Made by a program: the position numbers and the translations under genes. A stretch of DNA of 64,000 nucleotides from Zygnema cylindricum (lineage: Eukaryota; Streptophyta; Zygnematophyceae; Zygnematales; Zygnemataceae), in NCBI GenBank assembly GCA_037447655.1, contig JBBHKE010002089.1, positions 62,001 through 126,000 on the forward strand, in the 5' to 3' direction. Every line of letters begins with the position of its first letter. The first letter of the stretch is position 1. The notes beneath the pieces were generated by a model. The model searched no databases. It was not told the DNA's origin and worked only from the letters and a program-made list of their open reading frames with translations. Positions 1-10,548 of this stretch are shown in pieces.

Positions 1-639
1 AGGCTTTCTTCCTGTCCACCTCTCATACGGAGTTTCCTCTTTATTTGCTGAAGTTAGGACTCTATTTTTGATGAAATTAGCATAGTTCATAGACTCCGCC
101 CAAAACTGCAACCCTATCCTCTCATCAGTTAACATACTTCTGGATATATCTTCTAAAGTTCTATTCACTCTTTCTGCTACTCCATTTTGTTTGGAATAAT
201 TGGGAACAGTTTTCTCATGATGAATTCCTTCTTCTTTATGATATTCTTCAAATTCCCTTGAGGTGTACTCTTTCCCATTGTCACTTCTTCTCTCTTTTAT
301 TTAGGTTTTATGTAGCTTATCACTCCATACTTTAGACTTTTTGAAACATCTTAATACCTCTGACTTATGTTTGAGAAAGTATACCTTCGTGTATCTAGAC
401 CAATCATCTGTGATAGTTAACATCCACCTCTTCCCCCCATGTGAAGCATATCTAGCAGGTCTCTAAACATCGGTGTGAACTAGATCTAATACGTTCTCTC
501 TCCTAAATGTGGTTGCCTTTGGAAATCGAAGTATATGAATCATCCCTTGGGCACATCCACTGCAATCATCAAAGGTCTCATCATCCTCAAAAGTAATACC
601 CTCCACTATTCCCTTTTTCTTCATTATCTTTAATCTATC
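1..639 (-). pseudogene. Copia integrase fragment (family A)
   Basis: Read on the minus strand this is the integrase part of a Ty1/copia polyprotein. It runs from the zinc-finger side (DRLKIM) past the catalytic core to the ERWTGRK region. It closely matches A3 (about 60005-60640), with scattered substitutions and stops such as one in place of the Glu-proximal part of the core. It is cut at 639, where the 5' LTR of A1 begins in the opposite orientation. The window edge cuts the other end. About 220 bp of it (421-639) are duplicated, with differences, at 6479-6700, so it is not simply the other arm of A2. Confidence 0.85.
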
Positions 640-782
640 TCTTAAAAAGAGGTAATTAAAAGTTCACTTCCCTATTTTGCTTTTGTTTTAAAGAAAGTGA
701 GTGAGGATCAAAGGCGCGCCATGGCTGCCGCCATATTTAGAAAATGGCAGTTTTTGCAGTTAAGGGTATTTTACTAAGATGA

Positions 783-857
783 TGCCTAAGTCTAGATTTG
801 AACCTGTGACCTCTAGATTCTCTATAGCCTAACGCCTTAACCATTAAGGCGTTACGA
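783..857 (-). promoter_or_regulatory. tRNA-like Pol III module in A1 5' LTR
   Basis: Read on the minus strand: an A-box-like AACGCCTTAATGGTTAAGGC, about 50 nt later a B-box-like GGTTCAAATCT. The D-arm-like CGCC/GGCG pairing around TGGTT is visible. No TTTT follows closely in this copy. Confidence 0.55.
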
Positions 858-1144
858 AACGATACACATGACGGGTTTCATAAATATATAAACATTAACG
901 TTACAGCAAATTAAGAGCAGACTAACCAAAATTAGCAATTTTTGCATGTACGCGAATCTAAACCGTGTAAAATATGTTTTGATCGGACGGCCGGCTTTAA
1001 AGCCGCCACGCGAAGTGAGCTTTTGGTGCAATACGGAGATAGCGTCACGCGGTGCCACGTGGCGCCACATTATTTGATACTGGAGAAGATGGGAGGAGGA
1101 ACCATGGCTTCCGATTTGACAGGTGTCACCTTGTAGACCTTGTC

Positions 1145-1200
1145 GTACAATGGTCGTACAATAAGTACATCGCCCATTGTACCTTCTTGTACTATATAGG
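1145..1200 (+). promoter_or_regulatory. GTAC cluster and TATA-like box in family A LTR
   Basis: GTAC occurs at 1145, 1156, 1165, 1179 and 1189, and CTATATAG follows. This is the likely Pol II promoter region of the LTR. GTAC is the core bound by plant SBP/SPL factors (including the copper-response CRR1/SPL7 type). That link is inference from motif density only. Confidence 0.45.
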
Positions 1201-1321
1201 GTTTCTATTGGACTAGGGTTTAGTAGTAGGTAGTCGTGAGTAGGCAGACCGAGACTTAGTAATATTTAGGTACCTCTCTCTCTAAGAGAGCTTGTACATA
1301 GGCTGCTCATTTTGTGGGTCA

Positions 1322-2406
1322 TTGGAGACCACAGAATTTCAGGTTATGGCCCACCCTCTAGGGTGCCCATATTTGATGAATCAGACTTTCTTTATTGGGA
1401 AATGATGATGGAGGGAGAACTATTTGAGAAGCATCTATGGGGGCATAGTGTCTGGACAAATTCGATGCCCACCTCCACCTGGGTTGGGAGGGACACGTTT
1501 TTCTGGCACCTCCGCCCCTACAGTTGGTAGAACAGCTGTCACCATCACCGAGGATGAAGATGAGGAAAGAGAGGAGATTGTCATGGAAGGAGAAAAGGGA
1601 GGAGTTGCAACTCAAGTGACACCATTGCCGAAGGCGATACCGGCAGCAGCACCACCAAAAACGGCGACAAGGGTTCAGACCGAAAGATCAGAGTATGAAA
1701 AGTGGAACTACAAAGACAAGGTTGCTAAGCTCTTAATTCTTAAAAGTGTAGCAAAGGGCATTGCCATTCCCCTTATGCATGTCAAATCTTCATCTCAGAT
1801 TTGGATATCACTAGTTAACAAATATAAGAGTGGATCATTGCAGCAACAACAGTTGGCCGAAAATAAGATTGCAGCTTATACTTATAAAGGAGGAAGTATG
1901 AATAATTATTGCAATGATTTAGGAGCATTATTTGGAGAGTTAGAGAGTGCAGGTAACTCATGGTCCGAGAGACAAAGAGTGAACACATTAATGATGAAAC
2001 TACCTGAAGAGTATGAGAATATCATTAACCGATTGCAGGACATGGGAGATAGCAATTGGAATTGGGATGACACAGTGGGAATGATTTTAGTGAAAGAAAG
2101 CACCATAGAGCTTAGGAGAGGGAGTCCAAGTGTTCAAGCATTGTCTGCAGGAGCTGATTGGCGGAAGCGTGATGAGGAGAGAGGGAAAGATCAATATCAA
2201 AACTTTGGTGGAAGAGGAGAAGGAGGTGGCAGATTTGATAGACAGGGGAGAGGAACTTCTTGAGGAGGATTATGTCACTTCTGCAAGAAACCGGGACACT
2301 ATATCGCAGATTGTGTCAAACTTTCAGATCTTTGACTGAAAGATGGTCAAGGAACCTCAAAGGATGGAGGAAAGAAAAAGGCTTTCCTGACTCAAGTTCA
2401 TGATGA
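1322..2406 (+). pseudogene. gag: A1 gag (capsid and nucleocapsid), broken
   Basis: Copia-type Gag of the plant UBN2-like class: an N-terminal PPSRVPIF motif encoded by and next to the primer site, an acidic Pro/Ala linker, a helical capsid core with KSGSLQQQQLAENK and LMMKLPEEYENIINRLQDM, and a nucleocapsid zinc knuckle (about 2273-2314, CX2CX4HX4C: CHFCKKPGHYIADC). The start codon, ATG in other copies, is TTG here. A frameshift follows at the primer site. TGA stops at 2261 and about 2332 replace Arg codons and flank the zinc knuckle. The longest open stretch is 1424-2263. Confidence 0.88.
1342..1355 (+). other. Primer-binding site of A1 (1-nt deleted)
   Basis: GGTTATGGCCCACC is one G shorter than the 15-nt site seen in the other copies, which is complementary to the anticodon arm of initiator tRNA-Met. 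The deletion also shifts the gag reading frame, because the site is translated. Confidence 0.8.
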
Positions 2407-2410
2407 TGAA

Positions 2411-4057
2411 GTGGAAGGAAAAACTGAAAAAGAAGAGGAGCTTGAGGAGCTTATTCTTAATCAGAAAAACACTGAAAAACATGTCGACATTCCACGGAGA
2501 CAAAAGTGTGCTTTCGGAGGTAAGAGGGATCCACCTGAGGATGGGTGGATCATAGACTCAGGGGCTTCAATGCATATGTGCAAAGATAAGCGGTGGTTCA
2601 CTAAACCGAGAAAGATCCCAACAGTTGAGATAAAGTACGGAGATGGTAGAGTAGAAACCAGAAGTCTTGTTGGAACTGTTGACTTAAAGGTTCTAGTTGA
2701 TGGAAAGGCCTCAATTGTAACACTCTCAGACGTTCTTTACATTCCACAACTTAGCAAGACCTTAGTCTCAACAGCTGTCCTAGATGAAAAGGAGTTTGAA
2801 ACAGGAACTAGGAAAGGAATCTTCACAGCAAGCTTTGATAATGAGGTTAATTTCATAGCTGAGAAGGGCAGTCAAGGAATGTTCAGAATTGTTCTTTGCA
2901 ATGAAAAGAGTGTTCTCTACTCGTGTGCAAGTGAGATGATGCTTTAGCATAAAAGGTTGGGGCATGTGCATCTAGATAGATTAAAGAAAATGAAGAAAAA
3001 GGGAATAGTGGTGGGTATTACTTTTGAGGATGATGAGACCTTTGTTGATTATAGTGGATGTGCCCAAGGGAAGATTCATAGACTTCCATTTCCAAAGGCA
3101 ACCACATTTAGGAGAGAGAAAGTATTAGATCTAGTTCACACTGATGTTTGGGGACCTGCTAGGTATGCTTCACATGGCGGGAAGAGATGGATGTTAACCA
3201 TCACAGATGATTGGTCTAGATACACGAAGGTATACTTTCTCAGACATAAGTCAGAGGTATTAAGATGTTTCAAAGAGTATAAAGTATGGAGTGAAAAACT
3301 ACACGAAACCTCAATAAAAGAGATAAGAAGTGATAATGGGAAAGAATACACCTCAAGGAAATTTGAAGAATATCTTAAAGAAGAAGGAATTCATCATGAG
3401 AAAACTGTTCCCAATAATTCCAAACAAAATGGAGTAGCAGAAAGAATGATTAGAACTTTAGAAGATATATCCAGAAGTATGTTAACTGATAAGAGGATAG
3501 GGTTGCAGTTTTGGGCGGAGTCTATGAACTATGCTAATTTCATCAAAAATAGAGTTCTAACTTCAACAAATAAAGAGGAAACTCCGTATGAGAGGTGGAC
3601 AGGAAGAAAGCCTGATTTGTCTAGTTTGAGAGTTTTCGGAAGTCAAGTTTTCACTTTGGATTCCGATAAGACTAAATGGAAGTTAGAGGGGAGAGGGAAG
3701 CCATGATATCTTGTAGGATATGATGAGAGCACAAAATGATACCGAGTGTATGACTTGAAAAAGAGAGATATAATTCTGGTAAAACACATAGTGGTGATGA
3801 ATGAAGAGAAGTCCATTGATCCATTCAAATATAATAGGGAAGTCAAAATCAGATTTGAAACGGATCAGTTTTTTGACTTTGACTTTGAAAATGAAGAGAA
3901 AGAACAGGGAGAAAAGGAAAAATCTGCAAATCTACCAAAGGAGAAGGAGGAAAGGACAACACCCGAGGCAACCCCACAATACGAAGTGGAAACCGATGAT
4001 GAATTTGATGAGACACCGGAATTGGAAGATAGGGGAGCTGAATATCTCCCAAAATGA
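2411..4057 (+). pseudogene. pol: A1 protease and integrase, broken
   Basis: The aspartic protease has its active site DSGAS at 2555-2569. The GAG-pre-integrase zinc-binding region follows (HKRLGHVH...YSGCAQGK), where the first Cys of the canonical CSGC is Tyr and the Trp before HKRLGH is a TAG stop (2946). The integrase core shows the catalytic D in HTDVWGP, D in SDNGKEY and E in NGVAER, then the GKP...YRVYDLKKRD C-terminal module. Stops at 3704, about 3739 and 4055 interrupt it. An acidic, Lys/Glu-rich low-complexity hinge (about 3880-4050) joins integrase to RT. Confidence 0.9.
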
Positions 4058-4066
4058 AACCCAAGG

Positions 4067-5757
4067 ATGCCTTCCATACCGGCGTCCAATTTTGAAGGGG
4101 GAAGAAGAAGTAGTAAACGACTTCAAGAAAGACAAGTAAATAACCAACTCACAAAGATGTCTCACCCGAATGAACCTCAAATATACTTAGAGGACATAAA
4201 CACCCCAGAAAGTAGCCGGTGGATCACAGCTATAAATGAAGAAATGGCCTCTATCATGGAAGCTAATACATGGGAGTTGGTAGATTGTCCACCGGACCGA
4301 AAACCGATCGGATGTAAGAGGGTTTTTAAACTTAAAATAAACTGGATAATTCCATTGAGAGGTACAAAGCTAGGTTAGTTGCAAAAGGTTATACTCAGAA
4401 AGAGGGGATAGACTACGAAGAAACATTTGCACCAGTAGTCAGATTTCCTTCTGTTAGAATCTATTTAAGTATAGCCGCAGCGGAGGATATGGAAATACAC
4501 CAGATGTATATTAAAACTGACTTTTTGCACGGAGAGTTGGAAGAAGAAATTTACATGAGGCAACAGGAAGGATTCGTGGAAAGTGGGGAAGAAAACAAAG
4601 TTTGCAAACTGATAAAATCACTCTATGGGCTTAAGCAAGCCCCGCGACAGTGGAATATAAAGCTCGACAAATTTCTGACCGGTTTGGGGTATATCAGAAT
4701 TAGTTCAGATCACTCTATATACTTATTTGAGGATGAGAATAGAGTGATATTTATTGTTATTTATGTGGATGATATGTTGGTCTTAAGCACGTCCTTAGAT
4801 AAAATTAACAAACTAAAACGGGATTTTAGAAGCAGTTTTGATATGAAAGATCTTGGCGAAGCAAAGTACATTTTGGGAATTCAGATGGAGAGAGATAGAG
4901 GGAATAGAATTATAAGACTCACTCAAAAAGAAGCAATCCGTATTATGCTAGAAAAATTTCAAATGGAGAAAGCAAACGGATGTACAACTCATATGGATTT
5001 TAACGAAGTGTTTGAGGGGAGTGAAGAGAGAGGAATATTGATCATTAATGATGAGATGGATGAGATAAAAAGAAAATTTATGGAAAATATCCCTTATCGG
5101 CAGATTGTAGGCAGTTTAATTTATTTTATGAACTATACCCGTTCGGATATAGCTGCAGCGGTGGGTGTCATTTGTAGAAATCTAAATGAACCAAGAAAGA
5201 GAGATTGGGAGGCTGCCAAAAGGGTGATGAGGTATCTAGTGGGGACAAGGGAATTATGGTTGCATTTGGGAGGGGAACACACTGACATCACCACTTAGAG
5301 TGTTGCCATTTGTGGAGATGTGCCTTTAAGGAGGTGTACGACTGGATATGTGTTGCAAATTGGATCCGGTGCATGTTGTTGGAGTAGCAAGCAACAAAAA
5401 GTAGTTGCTCAGTCCACTATGGAGGCTGAATACATGGCTTCCTGTGCTCCCACCAAAGAATTAATGTGGGTTAAATCTCTTTTTGAAGAACTTGGATTCA
5501 TGAAGTCTGGAACTCAAAATGATTTTTGTGATAATCAAGCTGCTATCTCTATTGCAACAAATCCGAAACATCACTTCAAAGCTAAGCATATGGATATTAG
5601 ACTAAGCTTTGTCAGAGAGAAGGTAGAAAATAAAATTATTAAACTGGTTCATAAAACTGATAGAGAAATGATTGCAGACATGATGACAAAAGCAGAGCCT
5701 TCCCCTAAGTTTATTTATTGCAGAGAAAACTGTGGATTAAAATTGAAAAGTGACTAG
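4067..5757 (+). pseudogene. pol: A1 reverse transcriptase and RNase H, broken
   Basis: Copia RT (RVT_2 type). Motifs in order: WELVDCPPDRKPIGCK, a frameshift near 4335, GIDYEETFAPVVR, MYIKTDFLHGELEEEIYMRQ, KSLYGLKQAPRQW, the polymerase active site YVDD (4762-4773) and the Ty1-like RNase H (SSKQQKVVAQSTMEAEYMA, DNQAAISIA, HMDIRLSFVREKV). It ends at the natural stop (5755-5757), just before the polypurine tract. A TAG at 5296 replaces a Trp. The open stretch 4489-5298 is the longest RT piece. Confidence 0.9.
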
Positions 5758-5759
5758 GA

Positions 5760-5770
5760 ATTAAGGGGAG
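5760..5770 (+). other. Polypurine tract of A1
   Basis: ATTAAGGGGAG lies directly upstream of the 3' LTR start TGTTGAAAAG. It is the expected plus-strand primer, and the same AAGGGGAG core borders the 3' LTRs of B1, B3, C1 and D2. Confidence 0.8.
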
Positions 5771-6478
5771 TGTTGAAAAGAGGTAATTAATAGTTCACTT
5801 CCCTATTTTAATTTTGTTTTAAAGAATGAGAGTGAGGATCAAAGGCGCGCCATGGCTGCCGCCATATTGAAAAGTGGCAGTTTTTGCAGTTAAGGGTATT
5901 TTGGCTAAAATGATGCCTAGGTCTAGATCTGAACTTGAGACCTCTAGATTCTTAATAGCCTAACGCCTTAACCATTAAGGCGTTATGAAATGATCCACAA
6001 TGGGTTTCATAAATATATAAATACTAACGAAACAGCTAATTAACAGCAGACTAACCAAAAGGAGCAATTTCTGCATGTACGCGAATCTGAACCGTGTAAA
6101 ATATGTTTTGATCGGACGGCCGGCATTATAGCCGCCACGCGAAGTGAGCTTTTTGGCGGCATACGGATATAGCGTCACGCGGTGCCACGTGGCGCCACAT
6201 TATTTGATACCGGAGAAGATGGGAGGAGGAACCATGGCTTCCGATATGACAGGTCTCACCTTGTAGACCTTGTTGTACAATGGTTGTACAATAAGTACAT
6301 CGCCCATTGTACCTTCTTGTACTTTATAGTGTTCCTATTGGACTAGGGTTTAATAGTAGGTAGTCGTGAGTAGGCAGACCGAGACTTAGTAATATTTAGG
6401 TACCTCTCTCTCTAAGAGAGCTTGTAACTATAAAGGTCATCTTTGACCAGCCATAACTTACTGCTCGGGTGAGCAAAT
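5771..6478 (+). repeat. 3' LTR of A1, truncated at its end
   Basis: It starts TGTTGAAAAGAGGTAATT and matches the 5' LTR with few differences, but keeps the ACTATAAAGGTCATCTTTGACC segment that the 5' LTR lacks. It stops at GAGCAAATTCA (6478), where minus-strand integrase sequence begins, so most of the stem-loop leader and the TTTCA end are missing. Confidence 0.87.
5907..5986 (-). promoter_or_regulatory. tRNA-like Pol III module in A1 3' LTR
   Basis: Minus strand: A-box-like AACGCCTTAATGGTTAAGGCG, B-box-like AGTTCAGATCT about 50 nt on, then TTTT. Same layout as in the other family-A LTRs. Confidence 0.58.
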
Positions 6479-8350
6479 TCATCCATCTCTTCCCCCCATG
6501 TGAAGCATACCTAGCAGGTCCCCAAACATCAGTGTGAACTAGATCTAATACTTTCTCTCTCCTAAATGTGGTTGCCTTTGGAAATGGAAGTCTATGAATC
6601 TTCCCTTGGGCACATCCACTACAATCATCAAAGGTCTCATCATCCTCAAAAGTAATACCCTCCACTATTCCCTTTATCTTCATTTTCTTTAATCTATCTC
6701 GATGCACATGCCCCAACCTTTTATGCCAAAGCATCATCTCACTTGCACACGAGTAGAGAACACTCTTTTCATTGCAAAGAACAATTCTGAACATTCCTTG
6801 ACTGCCCTTCTCAGCTATGAAATAAACCTCATTATCAAAGCTTGCTGTGAAGATTCCTTTCCTAGTTCCTGTTTCAAACTCCTTTTCATCTAGGACAGCA
6901 GTTAAGACTAGGTTCTTGCTAAGCTGTGGAATGTAAAGAACGTGTGAGAGTGATAGAATTGAGGCCTTTCCATCAACTAGAACCTTCAAGTCAAAAGTTT
7001 CAACAAGACTTGTGGTTTCTACCCTACCATCTCCGTACTCTATCTCAACTGTTGGGATCTTTCTCAGTTTAGTGAACCACCGCTTATCTTTGCACATATG
7101 CATTGAAGCTCCTGAGTCTATGATCCACCCATCCTTGGGTGGATCCCTCTTACCTCCGAAAGCACACTTTTGTCTCAGTGGAATGTCGACATGCTTTTCA
7201 GTGTTTTTGGATTAAGAAGAAGCTCCTCAAGCTCCTATTCTGGTTCAGTTTTTCCTTCCACTTCCTCATCATGAACTTGAGTCAAGAAAGCCTTTTTCTT
7301 TCCTCCATCCCTTGAGGTTCCTTGACCATCTTTCAGTCGAAGATCTACAAGTTTGACACAATCTGCCATATAGTGTCCGATTTGTTGCAAAAATGACATA
7401 ATCCTCCTCGAGATGTTCCTCTCCCCTGTCTATCAAATCTCCCACCTCCTTGTCCTCTTCCACCAAAGTTTCAATAGGGATCTTTCCCTCTTTCCTCATC
7501 ACGCTTCCGCCAATCAGCTCCTGCAGACAATGCTTGAACACTTGGACTCCCTCACCTAAGCTTAATGGTGTTTTCTTTCACTAAAATCATTCCCACTGTG
7601 TCATCCCAATTCCAATTGCTATCTCCCATGTCCTGCAATAGGTTAATGATATTCTCATACTCTTCAGGTAGTTTCATCATTAATGTGTTCACTCTTTGTC
7701 TCTCGGACCATGAGTTACCTGCACTCTCTAACTCTCCAAATAATGCTCCTAAATCATTACGATAATTATTCATACTTCCTCCTTTATAAGTATAAGCTGC
7801 AATCTTATTTTCGGCCAACAGTTGTTGCTACAATGATCCACTCTTATATTTGTTAACTAGTGATATCCAAATCTGAGTTGAAGATTTGACATGCATAAGG
7901 GGAATGGCAATGCCCTTTCCTACACTTATAAGAATTAAGAACTTAGCAACCTTGTTTTTTGTAGTTCCACTTTTCATACTCTGATCTTTCGGTCTGAACC
8001 CTTGTCGCCGTTTTTGGTGGTGCTGCTGCCGGTATCGCCTTCGGCAATGGTGTCACTTGAGTTGCAACTCCTCCCTTTTCTCCTTCCATGACAATCTCCT
8101 CTCCTTCCTCATCTTCATCCTCGGTGATGGTGACAGCTGTTCTACCAACTGTAGAGGCGGAGGTGCCAGAAAAACGTGTCCCTCCAAACTTAGGTGGAGG
8201 TGGGCATCCAATTTGTCCATACACTATGCCCCATAGATGCTTCTTAAATATTTCTCCCTCCATCATCATTTCCGAATAAAAAAAGTCTGATCCATCAAAT
8301 ATGGGCACCCTAGAGGGTGGGCCCATAACTTGAAGTTTTGTGGTCTCCAT
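6479..8350 (-). pseudogene. gag-pol: A2 gag-protease-integrase remnant
   Basis: Gag starts at ATG 8350-8348, inside the LTR, with METTKLQVMGPPSRVPIFDG, and follows the A-family Gag with frameshifts near 7950 and 7545. In the zinc knuckle, CHFCNKS is followed by a 1-nt deletion at the Gly-His codons, so the knuckle is lost. The protease motif MHMCKDKRWF and the pre-integrase zinc region (CSGCAQGKIHRLPF) are readable at 6396-7103. Only the first integrase Asp remains before the truncation. Confidence 0.86.
8316..8330 (-). other. Primer-binding site of A2
   Basis: On the minus strand AGTTATGGGCCCACC, 14 of 15 positions identical to the consensus site complementary to the initiator tRNA-Met anticodon arm, directly after LTR end CTTCA. 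Confidence 0.85.
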
Positions 8351-9183
8351 TGACCCACAGAAAGTGTAGCCTATGTAAACCCTCTAGGATAATATTTTTC
8401 CTTTCTATTTTCCGCTAAATAAGCGCCGCCCAGGCACAAAAATATTCTGACCACTCTGACCCCTGTGAGGAGAAGACCCCTCTGAGTCAAATGCAAAAAG
8501 AATCACTGAATTTGCTCCCCTGAGAAGTAAGTTATGGCCGGTCAAATATGACTTTCTGGTTTGCCTACTAACGACTGCCTTCTTATAAACCCTAGTCCAA
8601 TAGATACACTATATAGTAAAAAAAGGTTCACTAGGCGATGTACTTATTGTACGGCCATTGTACGACATGGCTTTCAAAGTGACGCCTGTCAAAACGGGAG
8701 CCATGGTTCCTCCTCCCATCTTCTCTAGAATCCAATAGTATTGTGCCACGTAGCGTCGCGTGACGCTATCCCCAAAGTCCGCCAAAATTTTATTGCGGGT
8801 GGCGGCTGCAATTATGGTTGTCCGATCATTTGTATTTATTCGGCTTCGATTCGCTTCTATGCATGATTTGATTAATGCATGTTTTCGTTAATTTGCGTAA
8901 ATTAGTCGGTTGAATAAATAGATGAATATGCGTGAAACGGAGTACGTATATCGTTTCTTTAGTGCCTTAATTGATAAGGCTTAGGTCTAACTAGTAGTTC
9001 GTAAACCTCGCTTCAAATCCGGCAAGAGGCAGTATTTTGCTACAAATATTAAAATACCTTCTATTTCATTCTGCCTCTTTCTAAATGACGCGGTAGCCAT
9101 TGCGTGTCTCTGGTTTTCTCTTTCTCTCTCTTTACATTCTTACTAAAATATAGAAGTGATCATTTAATAACCTCGTTTCAACA
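8331..9183 (-). repeat. 5' LTR of A2 (family A)
   Basis: About 853 bp, from TGTTGAAACGAGG (minus strand, at 9183) to CTTCA (8331). It contains the tRNA-like module, GTAC motifs near 8640-8670, TATA-like CTATATAG and the stem-loop leader. It is more diverged from A1 and A3 than they are from each other. Confidence 0.88.
8958..9038 (+). promoter_or_regulatory. tRNA-like Pol III module in A2 LTR
   Basis: Plus strand (antisense to this LTR): A-box-like TAGTGCCTTAATTGATAAGGC, B-box-like GCTTCAAATCC at about 9010-9020, TTTT at about 9034. The T-loop-like TTCAAAT is intact. Confidence 0.58.
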
Positions 9184-9601
9184 GTCCTTGAGTAAGATGG
9201 CGAAGAATGAAGTGTTTTGCCGCCATATTGTTGTAGTCCGAAGTATCAACATCATTCTCCTCATTCCTCAGAATTGGTAACATGAACGCTGAAACGGTTG
9301 CGATAGGTGTTGATATTAGTGTAAGTGTCTCTTTGTCTTTCCCTTTTTCCATCATAATGCTCTCCCCGTCCTACGAATCCTCCGATGGAGCTGGATATGT
9401 TTTTCTGGTAAACGCGCTTGCCCCAAACCTTGGAGGAATGGCTAAACTGGATGGACTCCTCACTCGTCCACTTACTATCCCCCAAAAGATCTTTTTGCAT
9501 AGAGCTCCTGTCACCACACTTTCCAAATATATGAAGCCTGCTCCATTAAATATGGGTACCCTAGAGGGTGGGCCCATAACCTGAAACTCTAAGACCTCCA
9601 T
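9184..9601 (-). pseudogene. gag: Family B gag N-terminus (element B7)
   Basis: Gag begins at ATG 9601-9599 (MEVLEFQVMGPPSRVPIFNG...) and runs leftward through GIVSGRVRSPSS and NNMAAKHFILRHLTQGL. It is broken by a frameshift near 9370 and then by the A2 insertion at 9183. It is homologous to the starts of B1, B2, B3 and B6. Confidence 0.85.
9567..9581 (-). other. Primer-binding site of B7
   Basis: Perfect GGTTATGGGCCCACC on the minus strand, directly after LTR end TTTCA. It is complementary to nucleotides 25-39 of plant initiator tRNA-Met. Confidence 0.88.
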
Positions 9602-10336
9602 TGGCCCTCAAGGTAGGCAGCTGACTCGAAGGCCCTAGGATAAGCCTAACCCTTTTGAGTTCCACAAGAATAACTTCCACCATGAAAGATAAAAACTTTG
9701 ACCAACTTCACCCCTGTGAAGACAAGACTCCCTTGAGCTTATAGCAAAAAGAATCTCTATATTTTCTCCCCTGAGCAACAAGTTATAAAGGGTCAAAGTT
9801 TACCTTTTTGTACAAGAGCTCTTTGGGAGAGAGGGGTCTACCTACAAAATTTTCTAAGCCCTAAATCCCTCTCTAAACCCTATACAACTAGAGTACAGAC
9901 CAATCAGATTACTATGTCGTACAAAAAAGTATAGGTGCCGATGTACTTTTTGTACGGCCATTGTACGGCATGGCCAAAATGTCGATGCCTGCCATATCCG
10001 AATTTGTTCCCGTATTCTCCGGAGATGCCGCAGGCCAATGTGATTCTGCCACGTATCATTTTGCGTGGCGACGACAAAAAACTGCCAAAGCGTCCATTTT
10101 GCTATCTCGGCATCTATCACGCCCCTTGGATCTAGATCGGCAATTAGTTAGAGCCGTCTAAATGAATTGCGTGGTATTTGTTTTGCGGTCAAAACAAATT
10201 CCCGATATTAATTTCGTGGAGTACCATATGCCGTACTATACAAACCTGTGTTTATGCTTGAAAAAACTATTCACGCTGTAAAACGAACTTGTGTACATAA
10301 ATTTTTTTAAGTAATTATGAAACCCCATATGTACTA
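9582..10336 (-). repeat. 5' LTR of B7, outer part missing
   Basis: It begins (gag side) TGAAACTCTAAGACC and matches other B LTRs through the stem-loop leader, GTAC cluster and GGCGACGACAAAAAACTGCC region. It ends at about 10336, where the unrelated 0.2-kb repeat TGTCGAGCGTGC begins. The tRNA-like module and LTR terminus are lost. Stem-loop 4 here is CTTTC/GGAAG, a compensated variant. Confidence 0.82.
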
Positions 10337-10548
10337 TGTCGAGCGTGCTTGGGAACCGTGAGGTTTAGGTAAGAGGTCCGAGGTGTGCATAAGATACTTG
10401 CAATCTATCCCAAATGCTGATGCTTTCCCGGATCAGTGACCATGCCCTTCTTTGTCCCTTTTCCCCCCCCAAGGATATGCGTAGGTAATGATGAGGAAAT
10501 GAGTGAAAAAGGAAAAAGTATCCCGTACCCCCCCCCCAGATCCCCTAT
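10337..10548 (+). repeat. 0.2-kb direct repeat, copy 1
   Basis: It starts TGTCGAGCGTGCTTGGGAACC and ends in C-rich tracts (two runs of eight or nine C). A second copy in the same orientation lies at 11719-11930. The two flank a 1.17-kb LTR-like segment. The class is unknown; it contains no readable ORF. Confidence 0.75.

Larger units (their letters stand above)
640..1341 (+). repeat. 5' LTR of A1 (family A, internally deleted)
   Basis: It starts TCTTAAAAAGAGG (family consensus TGTTGAAAAGAGG) and ends in TTTCA directly before the primer-binding site. It carries an antisense tRNA-like module (783-857), a G-box CACGTG (1056-1061), a cluster of GTAC motifs (1145-1192) and a TATA-like CTATATAG (about 1192-1199). 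Relative to other family-A LTRs, the stem-loop leader between CTTGTA (about 1292-1297) and CATAGGCTG is missing. Confidence 0.88.
640..6478 (+). mobile_element. Ty1/copia element A1, family A, two LTRs, 3' LTR truncated
   Basis: Order on the plus strand is LTR, primer-binding site, gag, protease, integrase, RT, RNase H, polypurine tract, LTR, which is the copia (Pseudoviridae) order. The 5' LTR lacks an internal segment of about 190 bp. The 3' LTR keeps that segment but stops about 200 bp short of its expected end, where a minus-strand integrase sequence begins. The coding region has a lost start codon, several nonsense codons and frameshifts, so it is a dead copy. No target-site duplication can be recognised. 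Confidence 0.92.
6479..9183 (-). mobile_element. Copia element A2, 5' half (LTR, gag, protease, start of integrase)
   Basis: It reads leftward from its 5' LTR (8331-9183) through gag and protease, and stops inside the integrase core just after HTDVWGP...GGKRWM at 6479, where it meets the truncated 3' LTR of A1. RT, RNase H and a 3' LTR are absent. On the right its LTR end (TTTCAACA) directly abuts family-B gag, so A2 inserted into B7. Confidence 0.88.

Noticed and set aside
708-722. GGCGCGCCATGG looks like joined cloning sites (AscI, NcoI), suggesting vector sequence.
   Set aside because: The same block, with natural variants, recurs at the same LTR position in other family-A and D LTRs (about 5844, 53445), so it is native.
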